A stretch of DNA of 64,000 nucleotides. It comes from Spongiibacter marinus (lineage in GTDB: Bacteria > Pseudomonadota > Gammaproteobacteria > Pseudomonadales > Spongiibacteraceae). This document shows positions 39,860 through 48,718 of this stretch, in pieces; within the stretch, counting starts at the first letter, position 1; every line of letters starts with the position of its first letter. The position numbers and the translations under genes are program-made. Location: the NCBI RefSeq assembly GCF_016906995.1, contig NZ_JAFBBD010000003.1:248001-312000 (forward strand), given 5' to 3'. The notes below the pieces were generated by a model. The model was given only the letters and a program-made list of their open reading frames with translations, searched no databases and was not told the DNA's origin.

Positions 39860-40999
39860 ATGGCACTGGTACTTAATGAAGAACAACGCCTGCTCAAGGA
39901 CACCGCCAAGGATTTTTTGAGCGAAAATATGCCGGTAGAAGCGCTGCGCACGTTGCGCGACAGTGACGACCCAACCGGCTACTCCCAGCAACAATGGCAG
40001 CAAATGTGTGAACTCGGCTGGGCCAGCATTGTCCTACCCGAGGAGTACGATGGCCTAGATTTTGGCTTTATGGGCCTGGGCGCAATCATCGAAGAAAGTG
40101 GCCGTACGCTGGCCGCATCCCCCCTGCTGAGCACCGTTGTGCTCGGCGCGTCGGCAATTCTGCTGGGCGGCAATGAAGAGCAAAAATCCTCGTTGCTTCC
40201 CAAGGTTGCCAGCGGCGAGCTCACCCTCGCTCTCGCCCTCGAAGAGGGGCACCACCACGCACCACTCGATACCGCAATGGCCGCAGAAGCCCACGACGGC
40301 GGTTTCCGCCTGAATGGCAATAAAAGTTTCGTTGTCGACGGGCACAGTGCAGATAAGCTGGTCGTGGTTGCGCGCACCAGCGGAACAGCAGGTAGCGCTG
40401 ATGGCTTGAGCCTGTTTCTCGTAGACGGCGATGCCAACGGGCTAACTCGTCAGCGCCGTAAAATGGTCGATAGCCGCGGCGCTGCTGCCCTCAGTTTCGA
40501 TAACGTGGACGTCTCAGCCGATGCGCTTATCGGCGAGCTGGGCCAGGCCTGGCCAGTTCTCGAAGCGGTACTTGATCGCGGCCGCGTTTGCCTGGCAGCA
40601 GAGATGCTCGGTGGCGCGCTCGAATGCTTTGAGCGCACCGTGGAATATTTAAAAGAGCGTGACCAGTTCGGCGTAAAAATTGGTAGTTTTCAAGCCCTGC
40701 AGCATCGCGCATCGCTGATGTATATCGAGCTTGAATTGGCAAAATCGGTGCTCTTTGATGCCTTCTCGGCTATTGATGATAAGCGTGCGGACTTGCCTCA
40801 GCTTGCCAGCTTAGCCAAAGCGCGTATGAATGACGTTTTCGAGCTGGTAACAAACGAGGCTGTACAGATGCACGGTGGCATCGGTGTGACGGACGAACTC
40901 GAAATTGGCTTTTTCCTAAAACGCTCTCGCGTAGCGACTCAACTATTGGGGCACAGCGGCTTCCATCGCGACCGCTATGCCTCATTGTGCGGCTACTAG
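39860..40999 (+). CDS. Acyl-CoA dehydrogenase, second subunit of a likely pair
   Basis: 379 residues. It has the N-terminal helical domain (about 1-115), middle beta domain and C-terminal helices with EAVQMHGGIGVTDELEIGFFLKRSR (about 333-357). The usual mid-domain TEPxxGSD motif is degenerate (ALEEGHHHAPLDTAMAAEA), as in subunits of heteromeric dehydrogenases that have lost part of the FAD site. With the preceding gene it probably forms one enzyme of beta-oxidation of a bulky side chain. A hairpin follows the stop. Confidence 0.9.
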   Translation: MALVLNEEQRLLKDTAKDFLSENMPVEALRTLRDSDDPTGYSQQQWQQMCELGWASIVLPEEYDGLDFGFMGLGAIIEESGRTLAASPLLSTVVLGASAILLGGNEEQKSSLLPKVASGELTLALALEEGHHHAPLDTAMAAEAHDGGFRLNGNKSFVVDGHSADKLVVVARTSGTAGSADGLSLFLVDGDANGLTRQRRKMVDSRGAAALSFDNVDVSADALIGELGQAWPVLEAVLDRGRVCLAAEMLGGALECFERTVEYLKERDQFGVKIGSFQALQHRASLMYIELELAKSVLFDAFSAIDDKRADLPQLASLAKARMNDVFELVTNEAVQMHGGIGVTDELEIGFFLKRSRVATQLLGHSGFHRDRYASLCGY

Positions 41000-41012
41000 G
41001 GCGCGAAGCAAA

Positions 41013-41034
41013 AAGGGCATCGAGAGATGCCCTT
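41013..41034 (-). terminator. Hairpin terminator between converging genes
   Basis: AAGGGCATC (41013-41021) and GATGCCCTT (41026-41034) are perfect reverse complements around a GAGA loop. Read on the minus strand the stem is followed by a short T-run (CCCTTTTTGC), so it should terminate the ATP-grasp gene; it may also reduce read-through from the dehydrogenase pair. Confidence 0.7.
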
Positions 41035-41038
41035 ATCA

Positions 41039-42508
41039 CTACTTAGTCGCCGCAAGCCCTCGCCTTTCCATTCGCCGTAAAAACACCTCAATAACTGCCG
41101 CGTAAAGCGAGTCGCCTAGTAGCTTATCCTCTACCCCGCTGTCTATGCTGGGATTATCATTGACCTCAATGACCACCACCCGACTTCCCTGCTGTTTGAT
41201 ATCCACACCATAAAAACTGTTGCCGATAAGCTGACAGGCACTGACCGCTGCACGCAATACGTCGGCTGGGACATCACTGATCGGCACCGCATCAAATCCA
41301 CCTGACTGGCTTCGCTTGCCGTGACGGTAAATCTGCCAGTGTTTTTTCACCATGTAATAACGACAAGCAAATAACGGTTGGCCGTCCAATACTCCAATAC
41401 GCCAATCGTATTCGGTATACATAAACTCCTGCGCAAGAAGCAACGCCGACTTATCCAGTAGCCGCTGCGCTTCCGCACACAGCACTGCCAGGCTGTCGAC
41501 TTTAACCACCCCTTTAGAGAACGCCCCATCGGGCACCTTTAACACCAGGGGTAGGCCAAGTGAATCTATCAGACGCCGCGCTTCCGACTCACTCCCACTT
41601 CGCAAATACTCCGTCTTCGGCACAGCAACCGCATTCCGCCTTAGTAAATCAGCAAGATAGATTTTGTTTGTGCACCGTAAGATCGACTGGGAGTCATCGA
41701 TAACCACCAGGCCTTCCGCTTCCGCGCGTTTGGCAAAGCGGTAACTGATGTTCGCTACCGACGTTGTCGTGCGGATAAACAAACCGTCGTACTCTGCCAG
41801 CCGCGAATAATCCGCTCTTCCAATCAGCTCCGCACAGATACCGTATTTTTCCGCGACGCGGATAAATTTCCGCAGGGCGGCGCCGTCGCTAGGCGGCATC
41901 GCCTCCTCGGTATCGACCAGAATCGCCAGGTCATAGCGGAAACGCTTTTGCGCGGGTGCCGGCCGCCATAGTTTTTGACTAAAGCGCTCAAAGCACGCCG
42001 CGAAGCTGTCTTGCTCAGTGCTCGACGACAAGGCCCGCAGCGACGCGGCCTGTAATTTATCCATACGCCAGCCCTGGCGATACACCATGCGCAGCTCAAG
42101 AATCGGGCAGGGAAAATGTTGGAATGCCGAGCGCGCAAGGTCGGCATATTCTGGCTCCAAAGTCTCGCCGAACCAGCATCGCAACTGTTTCACCTCGCCC
42201 GGCTGCCCCGGTGCAAGCTCAGCAAGCCTCGGCGACATGCCCTGCCACTGAATAGACGACAGCGGCTTTGCCGACAATTCAGTCAGGGTTTTCAGCGAGG
42301 GAATAACATGATGCCCGCGGGCTTCAGCCAACAGCGAGCAATAGTAGCCGCTACCGAGATAGCGGTAGTTCCGGCACAGATTAACGACCCTGACGCGCTC
42401 GCGAGTCGTTCCAAGACAAAGATAATCATCAAAACTGATGACCGAATGGCTGGGATAATAAGGCCCCCAGTCGCGCACATCATCGACAACAATAACTAAA
42501 CGGGACAT
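41039..42508 (-). CDS. RimK-like ATP-grasp ligase with RLAN N-terminal domain
   Basis: 489 residues from the ATG at 42508. The N-terminal half (about 1-190, IVVDDVRDWGPYYPSHSVISFDDYL...) fits the RimK-like ATP-grasp N-terminal domain; the C-terminal half (about 285-480) is an ATP-grasp ligase with LPLVLKVPDGAFSKGVVKV, DWRIGVLDGQPLFACRYYM and metal-binding IEVNDNPSIDSGVED. Such enzymes join amino acids or peptides to carboxylates; RimK itself adds glutamates to ribosomal protein S6. It is divergent from a GNAT/C39 peptidase fusion and a DUF1704 peptidase, suggesting a ligation and processing system rather than plain RimK function. Confidence 0.88.
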   Translation of the reverse strand: MSRLVIVVDDVRDWGPYYPSHSVISFDDYLCLGTTRERVRVVNLCRNYRYLGSGYYCSLLAEARGHHVIPSLKTLTELSAKPLSSIQWQGMSPRLAELAPGQPGEVKQLRCWFGETLEPEYADLARSAFQHFPCPILELRMVYRQGWRMDKLQAASLRALSSSTEQDSFAACFERFSQKLWRPAPAQKRFRYDLAILVDTEEAMPPSDGAALRKFIRVAEKYGICAELIGRADYSRLAEYDGLFIRTTTSVANISYRFAKRAEAEGLVVIDDSQSILRCTNKIYLADLLRRNAVAVPKTEYLRSGSESEARRLIDSLGLPLVLKVPDGAFSKGVVKVDSLAVLCAEAQRLLDKSALLLAQEFMYTEYDWRIGVLDGQPLFACRYYMVKKHWQIYRHGKRSQSGGFDAVPISDVPADVLRAAVSACQLIGNSFYGVDIKQQGSRVVVIEVNDNPSIDSGVEDKLLGDSLYAAVIEVFLRRMERRGLAATK

Positions 42509-42695
42509 CGGCTCCATGCTCCCAAAATGCTCTCCCCATGCGGGATCAGCGACCGTCTATGCGGTGGCAAAAGCTGCGGCATTCTGCGACCAGTGCAACA
42601 GCGAAACAAGCACTATTTTATGTTGTAGACGGCAAATAATGCGCAGTATGATCCGCACATGCGCCGCCATCTGCGGTATTTGTCGAGTCTGCCCC

Positions 42696-43823
42696 ATGTC
42701 GCCGTGTATTCGCCCCGCTAGCCCCATAGATTTGCCGGCACTGGTTGAGCTGGAACGACACTGCTTTAGTAGTGACCGGATCTCCCAGCGCAGCTTTAAA
42801 GCGTTTATCCGCCACGGCGCCCACCAATTGCTCGTCTGTCGTGAAGCTGACAAACTGCTGGGCTATGCATTGCTACTGTTTCGCCGTGGCACCCTGCTGT
42901 CCCGGCTTTACTCACTCGCCGTCGCCCCCGACCAACGCGGTAAAGGCGTCGCGATGTTATTACTCGACGCAGCAGAACAACTCGCCCGCGACAGGCAAAG
43001 CGTTTTCCTTCGCCTTGAAGTCAGAGAGGACAATGCCGCCGCAATTTCCCTGTACAACCGCCGTGGCTACCGCACTTTTGGCCGTGTCAGTGACTACTAC
43101 GCCGATGGTTGCAATGCCGTACGTATGGAAAAGCGACTGCTAACACCCGCGCAGCGCGGCGCGCACTCACCCCACTACTACCGGCAGACCACGGGTTTTA
43201 CCTGCGGCCCCGCCAGCTTGATGATGGCCATGCGAGACCTGGATCCGGCATCGCCCTTTTCCCGGCGCGAGGAGCTGCAAATCTGGCGGGAAGCCACCAG
43301 CATCTATATGGGTAGCGGTCACGGTGGCTGCACACCACAAGGCTTAATGTTGGCGGCGCTGCGCCGAAAATTTAACGCCACGCTCTTTATTAGCGATACG
43401 GCCCCCGCCTTCATCGACAGCGTTCGCTCGCCCTCCAAGCGCCAGCTTATGCAGCTGGTTCACGACGATTTTATGGCGCAGTTGACGGACTATAAGGCGG
43501 ATATTCGGGTCAATAAGCTCGACACACCCGCCCTGCAGTCGCTATTGATTGAAAAACGTCACGTTGTCGCACTGATCAGCACGTGGGCACTCGACCGCCA
43601 ACGCATGCCTCACTGGGTATATGTGTACCGAGGAGAGGAAAATACGGTGTATATCAATGACCCCGACAGCAACACCTGTCGGGGCGAATCGTTAGACAGC
43701 AGCAAGGGCCACTGGCAGTCTGAGATTGAATACCACCGCGTGCCAATATCACTTGAACAATTCAGCAACATGGCAAGCTTTGGCAAACGTCGTCTACGCT
43801 GCATATTAACGCTACAAAAATGA
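42696..43823 (+). CDS. GNAT acetyltransferase fused to a C39-like cysteine peptidase
   Basis: I start it at the ATG at 42696 (375 residues), where the GNAT fold begins (CIRPASPIDLPALVELE); the open frame extends upstream without a ribosome binding site. GNAT domain about 1-145 with acetyl-CoA motif DQRGKGVAMLLLD; C39-like peptidase about 155-370 with Cys170 in TGFTCGPASL, His306 in MPHWVYVY and Asp322 in INDPD, a complete triad. Unlike bacteriocin-processing C39 domains there is no ABC transporter. It is 4 bp before the DUF1704 gene and divergent from the ATP-grasp gene. Confidence 0.88.
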   Translation: MSPCIRPASPIDLPALVELERHCFSSDRISQRSFKAFIRHGAHQLLVCREADKLLGYALLLFRRGTLLSRLYSLAVAPDQRGKGVAMLLLDAAEQLARDRQSVFLRLEVREDNAAAISLYNRRGYRTFGRVSDYYADGCNAVRMEKRLLTPAQRGAHSPHYYRQTTGFTCGPASLMMAMRDLDPASPFSRREELQIWREATSIYMGSGHGGCTPQGLMLAALRRKFNATLFISDTAPAFIDSVRSPSKRQLMQLVHDDFMAQLTDYKADIRVNKLDTPALQSLLIEKRHVVALISTWALDRQRMPHWVYVYRGEENTVYINDPDSNTCRGESLDSSKGHWQSEIEYHRVPISLEQFSNMASFGKRRLRCILTLQK

Positions 43824-43827
43824 GGCT

Positions 43828-45171
43828 GTGATGACATCAGACGCCACAAGTTATAAAACAGCGCTGCGCGCGCTCTCGGATGAGCTGATCCGCATTCAAA
43901 AGCCGATATTGATACTCGACGCGATCAAGTGGCCCCATGATGTGGAGAAACGTTTTTTTGAGAACGGCGCCAACGCGCTGCCAACCGTGTGCCGTGAAGA
44001 CTACCTGCGCAACAACCCTCTCAGTTTTAACGCGGCAGAGATTGATGCACAACTGAAAAACTTCCAACAACGGCTCGATAGCGCTCTGGGACACGGCGAC
44101 GCCCTCGGCCAAATTCTTTGGCAAACCGCCGAACAGTACCGCAGCGTGGTTGACCTACTGGAGCACCGTGGCCAAAAGGCATTCCTGACCGCCAGCCGGC
44201 GGCTCTATGGCTCTGCACGCGATCGTCTGCGGGGTGACAGCCTGCCGCTTATCGACATGGGTAAGCGCTTGTGCAGCATTTTTTCCCTTCCCGCTGCCCA
44301 CCATCTTGCATCCCCCTACCCCAAGGTCATCGATGCGGCTGGCGCAGTGGAAATGCTCTCCCAACGACTCAAGCCCTTTTTTCCGGATACCGCTTTCACC
44401 GTTCGGGAAACAGATGGCATCGTGTCTGATGCCTCAGCCGGGGGCGACTGCATCAAAATTAATCGCCACGCGCAATTCTCCCTTCTCGATATACAAGTTT
44501 TGGAGGTTCACGAAGGTTGGGTGCATGTCGGCACCACGTTAAATGGTCGCCGCCAGCCATGGGCCAGCTGGCTCAGCGTCGGCTCTCCCCGTATTACTGC
44601 CCTCCAAGAGGGCTTAGCAGTGCTTATCGAGACACTGACGTTTAGCTCTTTTCCCGGGCGCGCGCGGAAAATCAGCGACCGTGTAGTGGCTATCGATATC
44701 GCAGAACAAGGGGGCGACTTTCTCGATGTATATCGGCACTTTGTTAGCCAGGGCCTCAGCAACAAGGAAAGCTACAAAATTGCCCAGCGGGTATTCCGCG
44801 GTGGAATGGTGGAAGGCGGCGCCTGTTTCACCAAAGATTTGAGCTACGTCAGGGGCTTTGTCGAAACGGTAAACTTTATTCGCAGCGCGATCCTCAGCGA
44901 CGTGCCGGAAATACTACCAATGCTGTTTGTAGGCAAGGTGTCCCTGGAGGACGTCCCCCATCTCTACCCCTATTGCCAGGAAGGCATCATTGAAGCGCCG
45001 CATTATCTGCCGCCTATGATGTTTCGAGACCTAAATGGCTTGTACGTGTGGTTTGGCTTATCTAGCGGGCTGGCGGATATAAATATTCACAGTGTCCAGG
45101 AGCACTTTCAAACACTTTTCGAGCACTTGAAAGCCGCTCCGGACGCCATACATAGCACCAAGTGCGATTAG
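43828..45171 (+). CDS. DUF1704 (QEGLA-motif) metallopeptidase-like protein
   Basis: 447 residues. The family (PF08014) was named flavohemoglobin-expression modulating QEGLA protein, and eukaryotic members include the tubulin detyrosinase MATCAP. Here the HExxxH zinc motif is HEGWVH (228-233) and the further Glu is in QEGLAVLIETL (260-270), so the catalytic set looks complete. The N-terminal 160 residues are helical. It overlaps the 3' end of the convergent ppnP gene by 4 bp. In context it may remove residues that the ATP-grasp ligase adds; that is inference. Confidence 0.88.
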   Translation: MMTSDATSYKTALRALSDELIRIQKPILILDAIKWPHDVEKRFFENGANALPTVCREDYLRNNPLSFNAAEIDAQLKNFQQRLDSALGHGDALGQILWQTAEQYRSVVDLLEHRGQKAFLTASRRLYGSARDRLRGDSLPLIDMGKRLCSIFSLPAAHHLASPYPKVIDAAGAVEMLSQRLKPFFPDTAFTVRETDGIVSDASAGGDCIKINRHAQFSLLDIQVLEVHEGWVHVGTTLNGRRQPWASWLSVGSPRITALQEGLAVLIETLTFSSFPGRARKISDRVVAIDIAEQGGDFLDVYRHFVSQGLSNKESYKIAQRVFRGGMVEGGACFTKDLSYVRGFVETVNFIRSAILSDVPEILPMLFVGKVSLEDVPHLYPYCQEGIIEAPHYLPPMMFRDLNGLYVWFGLSSGLADINIHSVQEHFQTLFEHLKAAPDAIHSTKCD

Positions 45172-45449
45172 CCATAAAAACACGCGTAGGCACTGGTCTC
45201 TTCCACTTTCAAATCAAACGCGCTGTTGGCCGGTACATCGAAAGATTGTCCGGCGCTAAAGCGCTGCCAATCGCTGGAACCCGGTAGCAATACAACCAGC
45301 GCGCCAGTAATAACTTGCATGCGCTCCGCCGCTTCGGTGCCAAAGCGGTATTCACCGGCTTCCATAACGCCCACCGAGACCGGCTGGGTTTTGCCTTCAA
45401 AACCCAATGACTGAACTTTTTCGTCAAAATAGCTGTTGTGCTTGATCAC
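45168..45449 (-). CDS. ppnP: Pyrimidine/purine nucleoside phosphorylase
   Basis: 93-residue single-cupin enzyme that phosphorolyses diverse nucleosides. The family pattern KTQPVSVGVMEAGEYRFGTEAAERMQVITGALVVLLPG and GQSFDVPANSAFDLKV fits PpnP (DUF1255) along its length. It starts with GTG at 45449 and overlaps the RND transporter stop (GTGA), so its translation is coupled to an efflux pump, an unusual association. Confidence 0.93.
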   Translation of the reverse strand: MIKHNSYFDEKVQSLGFEGKTQPVSVGVMEAGEYRFGTEAAERMQVITGALVVLLPGSSDWQRFSAGQSFDVPANSAFDLKVEETSAYACFYG

Positions 45450-48400
45450 GACACACCCTCTTTTTCAGTTAAGGCGCGATCATACCCGTCGCGCCCCGCT
45501 TCGGCCAGTACGCCACCCTCAGCGGAAGACGTGGCGCGGTGGTCTCGCCCTATGTAGTGGTACATGGCCGGCACAACGAACAAGGTAAACAGCGTGCCGA
45601 TGCTCATTCCCGAGGCGATAACCATACCTAGCGAGAAACGCGATGCCGCACCTGCACCACTGGCAACCAGCAGTGGCAACATCGCCATCACCAGCGCCGC
45701 CGTGGTCATCAAAATAGGACGCAAACGAATCGACGCGGCCTCTTCTATGGCTTCGCGCTTGGAAACGCCCTGCTCCTGCAACCGGTTTGCAAAATCCACC
45801 ATCAAGATACCGTGTTTGGAGATCACCCCAATCAGGGTGACCAGGCCAACCTGGGTATAGATATTCAGGGTCATACCGGGGAACGTTGTCAGCTGCATAC
45901 CGTTAGTCAGTGCAAAAATATTAATGCACAGCAACGCGCCACATACCGACATAGGCACGGTCACCAGAATGATCAGCGGGTCCCGGAAAGACTCGAATTG
46001 CGCCGCCAAGACGAGGTAAATAATCAGCAGGGCAAAGGCAAAAGTTCCCACCAATGCTCCGCCCTCTTGCTTGAACTGCCGAGAGCTACCCGCGTAGTCC
46101 AGTTGAAAGTTGGCGGGCATAATGTCGTTGGCAATACCTTCAAGCAAGGCCAGCGCTTCGCCCTGGGAAACATCGGGGCGCGGTACCGCAATAATCGTAT
46201 TCGCATTTAATTGCTGGGCGTGGGGTATTGATCTTGGCTTGGTTCGCTGCACAACCTCGACGAGTGTGGAGATTGGAATCAGGTCGCCGCTTGCCGCACG
46301 CGTGTAGTACCCGGTCAGTTGCTGAGGATTCAGGCGCTCCTCCCGCTCAACCTGGGCGATGACTTTGTACGAGCGCCCCATATACGAAAAACGATTCACC
46401 TCAGCACCAGCCATCATCGCACTCAGATCTAAGCTCAGGCTTTGCATGTCAACGCCGAGTAGACCGGCCTTATCTCTGTCGACGATAATTTCGGCCTCGG
46501 GGCGATCGAAATTTAACTGCGAGGCCACGTAGAAAAAGCGCTTACTGGCCATCGCACGTTTAACCAGCTCATCGCCCACTTCCGCCATCAGCTGCGGCTC
46601 AGCCGTCGACTTGAGAATAAACTCCACCGGATAGCCCTGCCCTGGAGTTGGCAGCGGCGGCGGCTGGAATGTCGCCAGGCGCAGCGGCGCCACTGACTCC
46701 ATGCTCATACTCAAGTCGTTAGCGACATCCCCCATTGTCTTGGTCCGAGCGTCCCAGGGGGTGCCAATTAAGCCGATAAAGCCTTTATTGCTTTCACCAC
46801 TTTCTGAGATAGTGAAGGCAAACGTATGATCCACATTGGAGTGCTCCAACGCCAAATTCTGAGCGGCCAAAAAGGCATTGGTAAAGTACTCTGGCGATGC
46901 ATAACCGTCGCCCTCGGCAATGACACCAGCAAAGCCCAGGTCTTCGGCCGGCGCCAATTCGTTATCACTGCTCTGGTAGAGAAAGTAACACGATACCAGC
47001 ACTATCAAACCGAATACGCCAATCACATTGACCTGATCCATCGCGGAGTGGAGTCGTTGTTTATAGCCCTGGCGCCAGTATTCGAACTTCTCATCCAGGA
47101 AACGCTCCAGACGACTGCTACCCGATTCATCGTGCGACTGCAGTATTTTTGCGCACATCATCGGTGTTAACGTCAGTGCAATAACGCCCGAAATCAATAC
47201 CGCGCCCGCCAGGGTAAAGGCAAACTCGGTAAACAGCTTGCCCGTCATTCCGGTTAAGAAACCAATCGGCGCATACACCGCCACCAGGGTAATTGTCATC
47301 GCAATCACCGGCCCCAGAAGCTCGCGCGCGCCCACCAATGCGGCCTCAGATGGCGCCATGCCCTCTTCAATGTGCCGATGGATGTTCTCCAGCACAATAA
47401 TCGCATCATCGACCACCATGCCGATCGCCAAGACCATCGCCAATAGCGTTAGCAGATTGATCGAGAAACCCATCGAGTACATCAGAAACAGGGCGCCAAC
47501 CAACGACAGCGGCACCGTCACCGCCGGGATCATTGAGCTGCGCAGTGAACCTAGGAACAAGAAGATAACCAGAATAACGATAATGACCGCTTCGATCAGT
47601 GTTGCTTGTACATCGCTAATTGCCGCGTTGACATAAACCGTGCTGTCATAGGAAATATTCGCCTCAATACTCTCCGGCAACGCGCGGTGAATACGCGGCC
47701 ACATTTCGCGGATCTCCGCAGTGACGTCGAGCAAGTTAGCATCCGGGCGCACTTCAATACCGATAAACAGGCCTGGCTCGGCATCCCAGTGCGCCACATA
47801 GTCGTAGCTCTCATCGCCGAACACCACATCGGCAACATCGCGCAAGCGCACTAGCTGCGTTCCTTCACTGCGCAGCACGAGGTCTCTAAATGCCTCTACT
47901 GTGCTCAAATCTGTATCTGCAGAAATGCCGACTTTAACGTACTGCCCTTTCGTTTCTCCCACGGCTGATAGAACGTTTTGCCGCTTAACTGCTGAAAAGG
48001 CCTCGCCCGCTGTCATGTTGTGCGCCGCGAGACGTTCCGGGTCAAACCAGATCCGCATGGCGTAATTCCTGCCACCGAGTATCACCGCGCGCTCTACACC
48101 GCTAAGAGCAGATAACTCCGGTTCAACAACCCGTGCCACATAATCCGTAATTTGCGCTTTGCTCAGCGTCTTGGAATAAAACGACAGGTACATCGCCGCG
48201 TTGTCACCGGCACCCGCTAACTGAATAACAGGGTCCTCACTGCCTTCCGGTAGCTGGCTGCGCAGCTTGTTCACTTTTGCGGATATTTCGGTCAGCGCCT
48301 CATTGGGGTCCTTATCAATTTTCAGGTTCGCCGAGATGCTCGACAATCCCTGAGCGGAATTGGAGGTAAGAAAATCAATACCATCTGCTGACGCTATCTC

Positions 48401-48607
48401 ACGCTCCAGCGGCGTGGTGATAAAACCTTCGACAAGTTCTGGGTCTGCCCCCGGATAAACCACCGAGATACTGATCCGCGCATTTTGAATCTCAGGGTAT
48501 TCACGCACGGTCAAATCCTGTGCCGCGCGCAAGCCCAGTAGAAAGATCACCAAGCTGACCACAATGGCCAACACGGGGCGTTTAACAAATATATCTGTGA
48601 AATGCAT
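45446..48607 (-). CDS. RND efflux transporter, inner-membrane pump
   Basis: 1053 residues with twelve membrane helices and two large periplasmic loops, the AcrB/HAE1 plan. It starts FVKRPVLAIVVSLVIFLLGL; the proton-relay Asp pair is in MVLAIGMVVDDAIIVLENIHRHIEEG (about 400-425). The substrate range cannot be read. It forms an operon with the adaptor gene upstream and ppnP downstream; no outer-membrane channel gene is present, so a TolC-like protein is presumably encoded elsewhere. Confidence 0.95.
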   Translation of the reverse strand: MHFTDIFVKRPVLAIVVSLVIFLLGLRAAQDLTVREYPEIQNARISISVVYPGADPELVEGFITTPLEREIASADGIDFLTSNSAQGLSSISANLKIDKDPNEALTEISAKVNKLRSQLPEGSEDPVIQLAGAGDNAAMYLSFYSKTLSKAQITDYVARVVEPELSALSGVERAVILGGRNYAMRIWFDPERLAAHNMTAGEAFSAVKRQNVLSAVGETKGQYVKVGISADTDLSTVEAFRDLVLRSEGTQLVRLRDVADVVFGDESYDYVAHWDAEPGLFIGIEVRPDANLLDVTAEIREMWPRIHRALPESIEANISYDSTVYVNAAISDVQATLIEAVIIVILVIFLFLGSLRSSMIPAVTVPLSLVGALFLMYSMGFSINLLTLLAMVLAIGMVVDDAIIVLENIHRHIEEGMAPSEAALVGARELLGPVIAMTITLVAVYAPIGFLTGMTGKLFTEFAFTLAGAVLISGVIALTLTPMMCAKILQSHDESGSSRLERFLDEKFEYWRQGYKQRLHSAMDQVNVIGVFGLIVLVSCYFLYQSSDNELAPAEDLGFAGVIAEGDGYASPEYFTNAFLAAQNLALEHSNVDHTFAFTISESGESNKGFIGLIGTPWDARTKTMGDVANDLSMSMESVAPLRLATFQPPPLPTPGQGYPVEFILKSTAEPQLMAEVGDELVKRAMASKRFFYVASQLNFDRPEAEIIVDRDKAGLLGVDMQSLSLDLSAMMAGAEVNRFSYMGRSYKVIAQVEREERLNPQQLTGYYTRAASGDLIPISTLVEVVQRTKPRSIPHAQQLNANTIIAVPRPDVSQGEALALLEGIANDIMPANFQLDYAGSSRQFKQEGGALVGTFAFALLIIYLVLAAQFESFRDPLIILVTVPMSVCGALLCINIFALTNGMQLTTFPGMTLNIYTQVGLVTLIGVISKHGILMVDFANRLQEQGVSKREAIEEAASIRLRPILMTTAALVMAMLPLLVASGAGAASRFSLGMVIASGMSIGTLFTLFVVPAMYHYIGRDHRATSSAEGGVLAEAGRDGYDRALTEKEGVS

Positions 48608-48642
48608 GACGCCTGTCCTTGTTAGTGGCGTGGGAGAGTCAT

Positions 48643-48718
48643 CAACCTAATTAATGGCCATTAACCTTTTTAGAGGCCATCAGCTTATTCAATGGCCATC
48701 TAACTATTTATCGCCGAT
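48643..48718. repeat. Degenerate tandem 19-bp repeats between adaptor and RND genes
   Basis: Three consecutive 19-bp units end in GGCCAT at exact 19-bp spacing (GGCCAT at 48656, 48675 and 48694), with AT-rich first halves of the form YAnCYTnnTTnA. A fourth, more diverged unit (48700-48718) runs up to the adaptor stop codon. The region is otherwise a plain 110-bp intergenic gap inside an operon. Confidence 0.7.

Noticed and set aside
48643-48718. CRISPR array
   Set aside because: The units are contiguous 19-bp tandem repeats without spacers, and no cas genes are nearby.
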